Positions 1-10,200 of a DNA stretch of 64,000 nucleotides are shown here, piece by piece; position 1 is the stretch's first letter; every line of letters starts with the position of its first letter. Position numbers and translations under genes: made by a program. Source of the DNA: Brienomyrus brachyistius (taxonomy: Eukaryota > Chordata > Actinopteri > Osteoglossiformes > Mormyridae); NCBI RefSeq assembly GCF_023856365.1, contig NC_064542.1, positions 15,476,863-15,540,862 of the forward strand. Reading direction: 5' to 3'. Under the pieces are notes generated by a model. That model had not been told where the DNA came from and did no database searches. It was given only the letters and a program-made list of their open reading frames with translations.

Positions 1-59
1 AGATTAGGCTGATTTTCCAGTCGTTAGCAAGCTCAGCAGCGTGGAGCCCCGTGGGGGCT

Positions 60-239
60 AGCTGCTCACTGGCTCCAGGAAGCCCGTGGGCCCTCTGCCG
101 GAAACCGGCAGCCACACTCCAGGAAGCCCGTGGGCCCTGTGCGGGAAGCAGGTGGCTGTTCACCGAGACGCCGGCGGCTGCTCTCCAGGAAGCCCGCGAG
201 CCCTCTGTGGGAAGCCGGAGGCCACACTCCGGGAAGCCC
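60..239. repeat. Degenerate GC-rich tandem repeat, about 44-bp units
   Basis: The core CTCCAGGAAGCCC recurs at about 73, 117, 183 and 227, spaced 44, 66 and 44 bp, with CCGTGGGCCCTCTG-like sequence between. It leads straight into the 28-bp minisatellite that follows. Several reading frames stay open only because of the repetition. Confidence 0.6.
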
Positions 240-1085
240 ATCCCTGCTCCCTTCCTGTGGACCTCTGTCCCTGCTTTCTTCCTGTAGTTCCTCTATCCCT
301 GCTCTTTTCCTGTGGACACTCTGTCCCTGCTCCCTTCCTGTGGACCCTCTGTCCCTGCTCCTTTCCTCTGGACACTCTGTCCCTGCTCCCTTCCTGTGGA
401 CCCTCTGTCCCTGCTCCCTTCCTGTGGACCCTCTGTCCCTGCTCCCTTCCTCTGGACACTCTGTCCCTGCTCCCTTCCTCTGGACACTCTGTCCCTGCTT
501 TCTTCCTGTAGTTCTTCTATTCCTGTTCTTTTCCTGTGGACACTCTGTCCCTGCTCTCTTCCCGTGGACCCTCTGTCCCTGCTCCCTTCCTGTGGACCCT
601 CTGTCCCTGCTTTCTTCCTGTAGTTCTTCTATTCCTGCTCTTTTCCTGTGGACACTCTGTCCCTGCTCCCTTCCTGTGGACCCTCTGTCCCCGCTCCCTT
701 CCTCTGGACACTCTGTCCCTGCTCCCTTCCTGTGGACCCTCTGTCCCTGCTCCCTTCCTGTGGACCCTCTGTCCCTGCTCCCTTCCTCTGGACACTCTGT
801 CCCTGCTCCCTTCCTCTGGACACTCTGTCCCTGCTTTCTTCCTGTAGTTCTTCTATTCCTGCTCTTTTCCTGTGGACACTCTGTCCCTGCTCTCTTCCCG
901 TGGACCCTCTGTCCCTGCTCCCTTCCTGTGGACCCTCTGCCCCTGCTCCCTTCCTGTGGACCCTCTGTCCCTGCTCCCTTCCTGTGGACCCTCTGTCCCT
1001 TTCTCCTTCCTGTGGACCCTCTGTGCCTGCTCCCTTCCTGTGGACACTCTATCCTTGCTTTCTTCCTGTAGTCCCTCTATCCCTG
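240..1085. repeat. 28-bp pyrimidine-rich minisatellite, about 30 units
   Basis: The unit is about 28 bp, with a core TCCCTGCTCCCTTCCTGTGG followed by ACCCTCTG or ACACTCTG. Variants carrying TTTCTTCCTGTAGTTCTTCTA recur near 268, 498, 610, 834 and 1050. The 498, 610 and 834 copies are spaced 112 and 224 bp (4 and 8 units), which indicates higher-order duplication. One strand is strongly pyrimidine-rich. Because 28 is not a multiple of 3, all frames stay open for long stretches without any gene. No promoter or splice structure supports coding. Confidence 0.93.
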
Positions 1086-1730
1086 GAAGTACCCCTAGGG
1101 CAGCTTAGCTGTGTTCATTATGAATTTCACCATTTCATTGCTGGACCTGCCAGTGGATGATCTTTTGTAATTATTACTTCTGTAATTTCCATAATATGAA
1201 TATAAATTCTAAGTTTATCCAAATACTGTATATTGATACATAATTTAATGAAAAATAGCCTCCTGCACAAACAAATTTAACACAAAAAATTGCTAAACAT
1301 GTTGCTGAATATAAAAATAGAAGTATCACTATAGTTCTCCGTAACACATATTTCTGCTACGAAGTCTACTGGTTGGTGTCTTTATTCTTGTGGGTTCAGA
1401 GAAGAATGAAATGTATCTGCTTCAGTCTGATGAAGTGGCGAAAGAAATAGACAGGAAATTCAGGCAAATGGGAGCGAGTGATATTAACGAGAGCGCGGCA
1501 GTAATGCGGCAGAACGGAGCATAATGAGGAGCTGGCCTGCCCCCATCAGCCATTAAGGAACAATGCGAGTCAATCTCAAAAAAACAGCTGATTGCCAAAT
1601 CGGCACTGTTGGGCTTTTGTGTCGTTAATGTTTTTTTTAATATCACTAAATTGAACATGCAAGAGCGTCGCCATGAAGGCCAAAGAAAAAAGGGGCTGAA
1701 CAGACAGAAAGCAGCCACAGACTGTAGCAA
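1086..1730. other. Non-repetitive spacer, no gene seen
   Basis: AT-rich sequence between two minisatellites. A roughly 100-codon reading frame on the minus strand (1422-1730) has no family resemblance and no supporting signals. Nothing else is recognised. Confidence 0.5.
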
Positions 1731-3277
1731 GGGTTAGGGTTAGTGATGGGGTTAGTGACGGGGTTAGGGTTAGTGATGAGGTTAGTGACGGGGTTAGGGT
1801 TAGTTACGGGGTTAGGGTTAGTGATGAGGTTAGTGACGGGGTTAGGGTTAGTTACGGGGTTAGGGTTAGTGATGAGGTTAGTGACAGGATTAGGGTTAGT
1901 GATGGGGTTAGTTACGGGGTTAGGGTTAGTGATGGGGTTAGTGACGGGGTTAAGGTTAGTGATGGGGTTAGTGACGGGGTTAGGGTTAGTGATGGGGTTA
2001 GTGACGGGGTTAGGGTTAGTGATGAGGTTAGTGACAGGATTAGGGTTAGTGATGGGGTTAGTGACGGGGTTAGGGTTAGTGATGAGGTTAGTGATGGGGT
2101 TAGTGACGGGGTTAGGGTTAGTGATGGGGTTAGTGACGGGGTTAGGGTTAGTGATGGGGTTAGTGACGGGGTTAGGGTTAGTGATGAGGTTAGTGATGGG
2201 GTTAGTGACGGGGTTAGGGTTAGTGATGGGGTTAGTGACGGGGTTAGGGTTAGTGATGAGGTTAGTGACAGGATTAGGGTTAGTGATGGGGTTAGTGACG
2301 GGGTTAGGGTTAGTGATGAGGTTAGTGATGGGGTTAGGGTTAGTGATGAGGTTAGTGACGGGGTTAGGGTTAGTGATGGGGTTAGTGACGGGGTTAGGGT
2401 TAGTGAAGGGGTTAGTGACGGGGTTAGGGTTAGTGAAGGGGTTAGTGACGGGGTTAGGGTTAGTGATGGGGTTAGTGATGGGGTTAGGGTTAGTGATGGG
2501 GTTAGTGACGGGGTTAGGGTTAGTGATGGGGTTAGTGACTGGGTTAGGGTTAGTGATGGGGTTAGGTACGGGGTAAGGGTTAGTGATGGGGTTAGTTACG
2601 GGATTAGGGTTAGTGATGGGGTTAGTTACAGGGTTAGGGTTAGTTATGAGGTTAGTGATGGGGTTAGGGTTAGTGATGGGGTTAGTGACAGGGTTAGGGT
2701 TAGTGATGGGGTTAGTGACGGGGTTAGGCTTAATGATGGGGTTAGTGACGGCGTTAGGGTTAGTAATGGGGTTAGTTACAGGGTTAGGGTTAGTGATGGG
2801 GTTAGTGACGGGGTTAGGGTTAGTGATGGGGTTAGTTACAGGGTTAGGGTTAGTTATGAGGTTAGTGATGGGGTTAGGGTTAGTGATGGGGTTAGTGACA
2901 GGGTTAGGGCTAGTTACGGGGTTAGGGTTAGTGATGGGGTTAGTGACAGGGTTAGGGTTAGTGATGGGGTTAGTGACGGGGTTAGGGTTAGTGATGAGGT
3001 TAGTGATGGGGTTAGGGTTAGTGATGAGGTTAGTGACGGGGTTAGGGTTAGTGATGGGGTTAGTGACAGGGTTAGGGCTAGTTACGGGGTTAGGGTTTGT
3101 GATGGGGTTAGTTACGGGGTTAGGGTTAGTGACGGGGTTAGGGTTAGTGATGAGGTTAGTGACAGGATTAGGGTTAGTGATGAGGTTAGTGACAGGATTA
3201 GGGTTAGTGATGAGGTTAGTGACAGGGTTAAGGTTAGTGATCGGGTTGGGGTTAGTTATGGGGTTAGGGTTAGTGAT
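1731..3277. repeat. Telomere-motif minisatellite (30-bp unit with TTAGGG)
   Basis: About 1.5 kb of a unit near 30 bp alternating GGGTTAGGGTTAGTGAT and GGGGTTAGTGACG. Nearly every unit contains GGTTAGGGTTAG, the vertebrate telomere hexamer in tandem, separated by GTGATGG/GTGACGG spacers. Some units lose one half, giving shorter periods. G-rich on the + strand throughout. Open frames of 277 and 233 codons encode only a 10-residue periodic peptide (MGLVTGLGLV type) and are artefacts of period 30. It is an interstitial telomere-like array, since unique DNA and genes follow. Confidence 0.93.
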
Positions 3278-3570
3278 ACGCTAGTCCTTATAGCTTATTC
3301 CTCCAAGTGCCGAATGAAATACTACATGTATAAGAATTAAAGAAGTCTTATTTGTTGCATTTCGTTTTATTTGAAAGTGATTTTATTACAGTAAATCTCA
3401 TGATATCATTCTTTTGTTATCCCTAAAGTTAACAGGAAAGTTTGATCGCCCATGCGTATGTACGCGGGGGGGTGGTCAACTACCCAGCGTATGTGTGCGT
3501 ACAGGGGGGGAGGGGGGTCTAAAAAATTGGTAAAATGTGTGTACGTACTAAAAGTATGGCCCCTTAATGC
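3278..3570. other. About 290-bp interruption of the telomere-motif array
   Basis: Unrelated sequence separating the main array from a short detached block of the same units. It contains two GTACGC...GGGGGG-type motifs at about 3460 and 3500. No clear terminal repeats or target duplication were found, so its origin (insertion or decay) is unresolved. Confidence 0.5.
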
Positions 3571-3663
3571 CGAGGTTAGTGATGAGGTTAGGGTTAGTGA
3601 TGGGGTTAGAGTTAGTAATGGGGTTAGTGACAGGGTTTGGGTTAGTGATGGGGTAAGGCTAAC
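3571..3663. repeat. Detached block of the telomere-motif array
   Basis: Three to four degenerate units (GGTTAGTGATGAGGTTAGGG type) matching the array at 1731-3277. Confidence 0.85.
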
Positions 3664-3752
3664 TCTGGCCATGTACACTTATGTTTGTTGAGAAGATTGT
3701 CCTACAATCAGGGACTATGTTTAAGGTTAAGGTTCAGGACTAGAGGGGAGGC

Positions 3753-4182
3753 ATTGTGGTGTGGGGCACAGCGTGGTTCCCTCACACCTCCAAGACCCTA
3801 ACCCTAACCATAAGTCTCTGCTGTGTGTGTGTGTGTGTGTGTGTGTCTGCACAGTTTGCATGTTCTTCCCGTGTCATCATGAGGTTTCCTCCTGAAAACT
3901 TTGGTTTGCCCCCTCAGTCCAAAAACATGCTAATTGCAGTCACCAAAGTGCCTGCTGGTGTGCATGTGTGAGTTTGAGTGAATGGTGTGTGAGTTAATGG
4001 TGTGTGAGTTAATGGTGTGTGAGTTAATGGTGTGTGAGTGTCAGTGAATAGTGTGTGTCAGTGAATGGTGTGTGAGTATGAGTGAATGGTGTGTGAGTGT
4101 GCCCTGCAACAGGTTAGCACCCCATCCTGGGCTGATCCCTGCCTTTTATCCATAGACTCCTGCCTCACAAGATGGATGGATG
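3753..4182 (+). mobile_element. SINE-like element with internal microsatellites
   Basis: The order of modules matches a widespread teleost repeat: CCTCACACCTCCA, then GTTTGCATGTTCTTCCCGTG, GGTTTCCTCCTGAAAAC, CAGTCCAAAAACATGCTAA, a TGTGTGAGTG stretch, GTGCCCTGCAACAGG, CCCATCCTGGGCTGATCC and a terminal GATGGATGGATG. A (GT)n tract near 3823-3846 and a tandem GTGTGAGTTAATGGT block at 3965-4100 have expanded inside it. The head contains ACCCTAACCCTAACC, again telomere-like. Family assignment is from memory of teleost repeats, not a database search. Confidence 0.7.
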
Positions 4183-5399
4183 GGTTTAGGATTAGAGTTT
4201 GCCAGTACAGTTTTTGATTATAGCTTAAAGCTAGGTAAATGAAAAATGGTCTCCACCAGTCCCTTCTCCAGATCCGGACAGTGACAAGCAGGGGACTAGC
4301 TGCCTTGGCTATTTCCTGTGCCGCAGCCAAGCTTCTCTCCAGCTCTCCTGTCTGTAAATGGAGAGAATAGTAGAGTGGTTATGTTTAGGGTCAGGATCCG
4401 ACTAGAATGGAAGATCAGGAAGTACGAAGGCTGGTTAACTTACAAAAGCTCCCAAATCTAATACACTGTAGAAGAAGAAGTCCCTGCCGTCTCAGATGGA
4501 GAACTGTGCAGTGAGCCGGGCTTCGAGGGCTGCCAACCAAGGAAGACACTTCTGCTTGATTCATTTTTTAATAACGAGAACAAAAATGCATGAAAACACA
4601 GCATGCATGTTCGCTTTCATCTCTGTTCATTTTTATAACAGGATGAAATTCGTCACTGGGACCTGCTTGATGCAGTTTTTAAAATCCAGTTTCATGGGCG
4701 GACCTATGCTGCGATTTGTCCTGCCGTCATGGAGAGCGCCTGTCATGTCTGGAAGTCACTGAGCCTGTTTGTCAGTCTGTGGGAAGAATGCAACCGAAAA
4801 ACACGATAAATCAATGAGGCGTCTTCGTCCAGTGTGCTGGATTCATTTCCGCTATTGCAGAGAGGAAGGTGCTTTTAAGATGACAGGCAGGATGAGGGAA
4901 AAAAAAGAACAGAAAGAGAAGAAGCAGTGTATATTATACCTGTACTTTGTCATCATAACCTCAGTGGAAAAGCCAAATATTCATTTACAACCAGCAGTGA
5001 TAAATTAAAATAACAGGGTTACAAAAAAACATGGTCACTGTATGATTGTGCATCTACATTATACAGTTTCTGATACTATCAAACTCAGCTCGATAATTTT
5101 AACACATCCTCAATTTTAGTACAACTTCCGGAGTCTGAATGTGTATCGCGACGGGGTATCTGCTGAGCCGGAGGTACAAAGCCACAGCAGGTAACCATCA
5201 GCACTCTGCTTGAGCTCACAAACATGCAAAGTGCTGCATTTATACACCAATGTTATACAATTATGATGGAAACGTTAATGCATGATGGAAACGTTAATGC
5301 ATGATGGAAACCCTCATGCCTGTGCTTCCTTCCAGGTCTCTCTTTTAGCCAGGCTGTCATAGTTACTTTAGACCTGCCTCAGGTTAGGTTAGGTATAGA
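4183..5399. other. Intergenic, no gene seen; short 19-bp tandem near 5265
   Basis: No coding signal recognised. A CATGATGGAAACGTTAATG motif is repeated two to three times at about 5262-5312. Confidence 0.5.
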
Positions 5400-5945
5400 G
5401 AAATAACTCTTCTCCGTCTTCTCTTCTACAAGCTGAAACCGAGCCGACTCTACACCGCGTGAATCCGCACCTGGACTCCTGGAGATAAGTGCATGAAACC
5501 AACTGGGACTTTATAACTATATGAACTCAAATGCAGTTTTATGCTCCCCGGTCACCCAGAGGAGGATGGGGTACCCTTCCGAGTCTAGGTTCCTCTCAAG
5601 GTTTCTTCTTGCTAGAGCAGGGGTAGGGAACCTGATCCATGGAGAGCTGGTGTGGGTGCGGGTTTTTGGGATGGCCTCTCAATCAGCCAATAACAGTAGA
5701 TTCCAAGGACTGGAGTTGAGAATCGCTGCTTTATTATTGGCCGATTGAGAAGCCATCCCAAAAACCAGCACCCACAGCGGCTCTCCATGGATCAGGTTCC
5801 CTACCCCTGTGCTAGAGGGAGTTTTTCCTTGCCACTGTCGCCTCAGGCTTGCTTGGTGGGGTTCTGACCAGTTAAATGTAAAGTGCTTTGTGACAATGAC
5901 TGTTGTTAAAAGTGCTATATAAATAAAATTTAATTGAATTGAATA
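5400..5945 (+). mobile_element. Teleost interspersed repeat with A-rich tail, interrupted
   Basis: It contains AGGTTCCTCTCAAGGTTTCTTCTTGC, then GGAGTTTTTCCTTGCCACTG, TCGCC, GTAAAGTGCTTTGTGACAATG and a tail AAGTGCTATATAAATAAA ending in TTGAATTGAA. This series is common across teleost genomes as a non-coding interspersed repeat. A second partial copy lies at 40383-40620. A palindromic hAT-type element (5618-5809) splits it between the TTCTTGC and GGGAGTTTTTCC modules. Confidence 0.7.
5618..5809. mobile_element. hAT-type palindromic MITE with 8-bp target duplication
   Basis: The element is 192 bp. The outer 29 bp are perfect inverted repeats beginning CAGGGGTAGGGAACCTGATC, and imperfect pairing continues for roughly 75 bp per arm, including AATCAGCCAATAACAG against its complement. 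It is flanked by exact 8-bp direct repeats TGCTAGAG at 5610-5617 and 5810-5817. An 8-bp duplication with CAGGGG termini is characteristic of hAT-superfamily elements. It has no coding capacity. Perfect termini suggest recent activity, and its host repeat must be older. Confidence 0.9.
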
Positions 5946-5984
5946 AGAGAATTTTAATTCACATCATGTGAGGTCTTGGTAAAT

Positions 5985-6110
5985 CATCCATTCATCTTCC
6001 AGCCATTTGTCCTCAATAGGACTGGGCAATGGAACCTATCCCAGGTTGGGGTGCACCCTGGACAGGATGCCACTCCATTGCAGGGAATAGTCACACACTT
6101 AATACAAACA
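5985..6110 (-). mobile_element. SINE-type tail fragment
   Basis: It carries CATCCATTCATCTTCCAGCC, CCTATCCCAGG, GGTGCACCCTGGACAGGATG and CACTCCATTGCAGGG, the reverse complement of the GGATGGATGG-ending tail seen in the copy at 3753-4182. Truncated. Confidence 0.65.
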
Positions 6111-6229
6111 GCAATGCAGAGACTCAGCCTAATGTAATCAGCATAGTGCAGTAAAAGTCTGGTGCAATCACCATTTTAATTGCACATTTTAATTGCACGG
6201 AGGGAGATTACATATGCAGTTTGGGACCT

Positions 6230-6960
6230 GGCCGCTGCCAATGCAACCACTTTCTCGTTAAGACAATAACTCAAAAAGTATTTGACTGATTTTTTTCAGA
6301 CTTTGCAGAGACATTGTATGGGTGACATATGGAGAACTGATTACATTATGTGACAGACTGCCCTATAGACTACCCTAAAACTGCAGCAGCACCACATAGT
6401 GATAGCAAAAAAAGGGCAGTTTAGACACAATCTTTTTAAAGCGATAACAGATAAAGTATTAAAAGGATCTTTTTCAAACCTTTTCAAAAATAGAGCCCAG
6501 AGTAGGGCTGACAACCTGGATGTGATCAAATTTTGAGACAGATCGCTCACAAAGCTGAATCAGCACCACTTAATGATAGCACAGAAAATGGCAGACTCGG
6601 ACACTCAATCTTGTCAGTATGATAACTCAAGATGTATATGTAGTATCCTTTCAAAACTTTACTGACAAATTGTATGGGTAAAGATATGGATCTTCAAATT
6701 TTTAGATAAATCACACAAAAATGTAAGCAACGGCACTTAGTGAAAGTTTTGGGAAGGGTTAACAGGATAACTCTGTTTGACCTTCGATAGATTTTATTAC
6801 CATTTCACAAAAACATGATATGGATGAAAACCTACGCCTGATAGACCTGAGACAAACTACCCTAAAACCGAAACAGCATCAACAGGTGGCAGCAGAGGAC
6901 GTGTTGGGAGACTTGCAGACTCCATCTTGAGAACACAGTCATCTGAGATCTGAAAGTGTC
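6230..6960. repeat. Degenerate tandem repeat, unit about 150-177 bp
   Basis: Two landmark motifs recur in the same order. GATAACTCAAAAAGTAT-like sequence occurs near 6265, 6443, 6620 and 6767. CAGCACCACTTAATGATAGC-like sequence occurs near 6384, 6561, 6724 and 6871. Spacings are 177, 177 and 147 bp for the first and 177, 163 and 147 bp for the second. Units are heavily diverged, and short frames here are not conserved between units, so no gene is called. Confidence 0.6.
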
Positions 6961-7039
6961 CTTTTCAAACTTCCCAGGAACGCTGAACAGGTCAGTGATT
7001 CTAAAACTGTGTGGTGCGAGGTTATTTTTTCGATATTCC

Positions 7040-7150
7040 ACAGTGGATATAAAAAGTGTACGTGCCCCTGTTAAAATGTCAGCTTTTTGTGATATAGAAA
7101 TGAGACCAGTATAACAGAATAAGCTGGTTGCATTACTGTGCTGGTCGCAT
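7040..7150 (+). mobile_element. DNA-transposon terminal fragment
   Basis: CAGTGGATATAAAAAGTGTACGTGCCCCTGTTAAAATGTCAGC followed by TTTTTGTGATATAGAAATGAGACC resembles the end of a recurrent teleost DNA transposon, as I recall its sequence. Only one end is present. Superfamily not assigned. Confidence 0.5.
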
Positions 7151-7269
7151 AATCCGTAGCAGTCCGACAGCTGGTCAACAAAATTTATCATGGGGGGCTT
7201 TGTGATCTTTATTGTGGGAGAATTTAAATAGTGTTGGGCTTTTAATCTGCATTTTTTGGAAAGGGGTAG

Positions 7270-10200
7270 GATAGGCTTGGGCAATATTACGGTAATATTT
7301 TCTTTGTACTGTGATATTTTCATTCAACAAAATATATCATGGGCCAAATTTATTATAGTTGAGCTTTTTTCTAGTGGAGAATCAAACATCACTGACAAAG
7401 GAATCACAGTCATTTTGGGAGAATGTACCCTTCCTGCAGCTGCTAGGAATCACCAGGAAATCACCTTTAATCTCAGTGATTGGGGGGATAATTCGTTCCC
7501 ACAGATAAAAATTTAACATCACTTGGACGGAATCCATTGCCTACCAGCAACAATTTCTTAGAAAAGATTAAATCTAATTAGTTGCTCTCATATTTCATAA
7601 TAAGAAGGTGTAACTTCTGAAACTGATATTGTATTGAATATGAACCCAGTGTTGCTGACTTGTGATGCTCATGAAATCCACACGAATCCACAAGGCTTGA
7701 TAAAGATGCGATAGTGGGTTGATTTAAATCTGCTAAACTGCACTTCCCACTATGAACCATTTTTTGGTTGTCACGCTCCAGGTTCTGATCAGAGGTACTT
7801 CCTGTTTGCAGTACACGCCTCAGCCTGTAGGGGGCAGCACCATTTCTCTCCAACTGGTGATGTCACATGGTAAGTGCTCTCAAACATAAGGACCAACCAC
7901 ACTGTGAGTTTCTTCCACTCTGACATTTACTCATTTATGGAGAACAGAGGGGCTCAGGTTTAATGTTCTGTTATCGGTTTAAATATAAACCCGTCTTAGT
8001 TGGCATGCTGAGCCAACCGCCGATGTGCTAAAACGCAATCCGTTTTGCTGGAGGGTGGCCGTAAGTTTTATGTTTTATGGAAACGTTTACGAGGGGGCAG
8101 TGGGTCACATGACCACTCCTCTGGTGTTCCTGAACGTATCTCTAGGGCTGCATGTCATTTCTTCAGTTGAGGTCACATGCTAATTATTGTGCGATTATAG
8201 ATGCATTCATGCCACAGAAACGTGTTAACACGACTTTGCGTGTGCAGGGCATTGCTGTCGCATCTGTCATGGGTCACAGGCCCTCTTTCACAGTCTCATG
8301 GTCTGTACAACAAGTCCTGAGAAAACTTCAGATAACCAGAAGACGTTTGCAGTGAATCATAAACCCAAATATCAACTCGTTTACTCGTTAAATACATCAT
8401 TTACCAACGTGCTGGGAAAATAACATTTGTACTATTTGCACTTAAGTCTCAGAATACATGCAGTTTTTTGCTGAATAAAACTGTTTGCTTCATAAGAAAC
8501 TCACTAATCACACTAAGCACACTAATCACTCAACACGATGGTATAGGAAGGAGTCGTTACAAATTCAAGTTCTGTCAGAGATGGGGGAGATTTATGCTTT
8601 TTTTGTAGACTTTCCTACACTCTTTTCCTTCCTGCCCTTCCTCCCATCATCTGTGGCGCTCTCATCCTCACGAAAAATGCAGATACTCTTGTATGCTTTC
8701 ATGCGCAGCAAGTGAGACAGCCGTCGCCACGGGTGACAGTGCCACGGTTGCCGTCGCCACGGGTGACAGTGGGAGTCGCTGGACCACGAGGTTGTGGGTA
8801 TGAGACTTGAAGCATTCACATCATAGTAACCTTCCAGAGGCAAGGACTGCATACAGCTGATCTTAGATATGGAGTGTTAGAATGTATATTAATTAAAAAG
8901 TAATTGACAGTAATTTCATTCATAAAGTCCATTTTGTCAGGTGGTGATGCCTAATTTCAAAGTACTGGCCCGCAACTTACAAACAGATATACTTCCATGA
9001 AAATAAAACACATTTAAAATGTTTTAAAATATCCTGTAATAACCAATGGCTTGAATTTGCATAATATGTTCCCTTACGTATGCATGAGGCAATAAAGAGT
9101 CAGGAACAGCAGTGAGTATGACTATGCAAGTCATTAAGTAGGAGGTCAGTGCTCGGAGCCGTCAATGGAAACATTGTCGTAACGTTCTGGGAATGGAATT
9201 CCGCTCCATTGTCCCACCACCTTAGCCGCGTGACCCAAGCAGCCGGCTCGCCATGTCCTCCCCACGCTGCAATGCCCAGAATCTGGGCCTGGTGGCGCTA
9301 TCCAGCTGTGCTGTGGATAAAGTTATTAAATGGGACATCTAGGAGTCTCTGCATCAGCTGCCCGGCATATTCCTGTGATCCCCCGCCGTGGTCCAGGAAC
9401 AGGACAGGAAGGGGGCTAAATCAGCCAGACTCGGCAACCGCTGAGGTCAGTCCAATCTTGGGACCCTCTGCAATCCAAATGGGACTCACATTCTGGGAAT
9501 TCCTTGGCAAACCGCCCCCTCCCCTCCCCTCCCTCCCTGAGTGGAGGGTGAAACCTCGATTGGCTCCATGCCCACAGCACTGCTAGCGAGTGACGTCATG
9601 GCAGGGTGTAAACGTCACATCTGTCACCTCAACACACACCCTTGGGCAGCTGGGAGTGGATGCCTTGGAACCCTCTTAATATTTTTAATCTTTCAGTAAA
9701 AGGGTACCAGTAACTGGTGATGAGATATTGATTTACATCTCATGCTGGAGAAGAATTACCCAGCTAAGATCTCTAATCCTCAGGCTACGGGGGTCAAACC
9801 TCTCCTCCCTTTTCATCTTATGAGAGGTGACATTTCTGAGGCCCCTGGGCACCCTGGGCGGGGTTCAGGGGGGCCACCAGAGGGGCCCGATTCTTTCCAG
9901 GACACATGGCTTGCGGAAGAAGCAGCCGGTCACTGGTGATGTTACCACGGTGGCGAATGGGAACACCGGCGGGGGATTCCGCCGGGTGTGGAGATAAAAC
10001 GGTGCCATGGAATGCAGAGGGATGCTCGCGATGGAGAGTGCGCTCTCATACAGCACACAGGAGACGGCGGAGATGAGCGAGAATGCCGGCCCTGCCCCAG
10101 GCGAGCGAAGCCACGGAAACCTGAGATAAACCGAGACATAAACACCGGCTTCTGTTTACGTCTCTGACTTTTGTTCATTTGAAGTCATTCTATTGAAAAA

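Noticed and set aside
130..1160. Open frames of up to 313 codons on the + strand, and others on the minus strand
   Set aside because: They are produced by the 28-bp minisatellite, which shifts frame each unit so all frames stay open; there is no domain, start context or splice evidence.
1731..3277. True chromosome end
   Set aside because: Non-telomeric sequence continues on both sides, and units are not pure TTAGGG.
1743..3284. Frames of 277 and 233 codons with a hydrophobic 10-residue repeat
   Set aside because: The period of 30 bp makes any stop-free unit an endless frame. The sequence is a telomere-motif array.
9149..9586. 145-codon + strand frame
   Set aside because: No recognised domain, low-information composition, no splice or promoter support.
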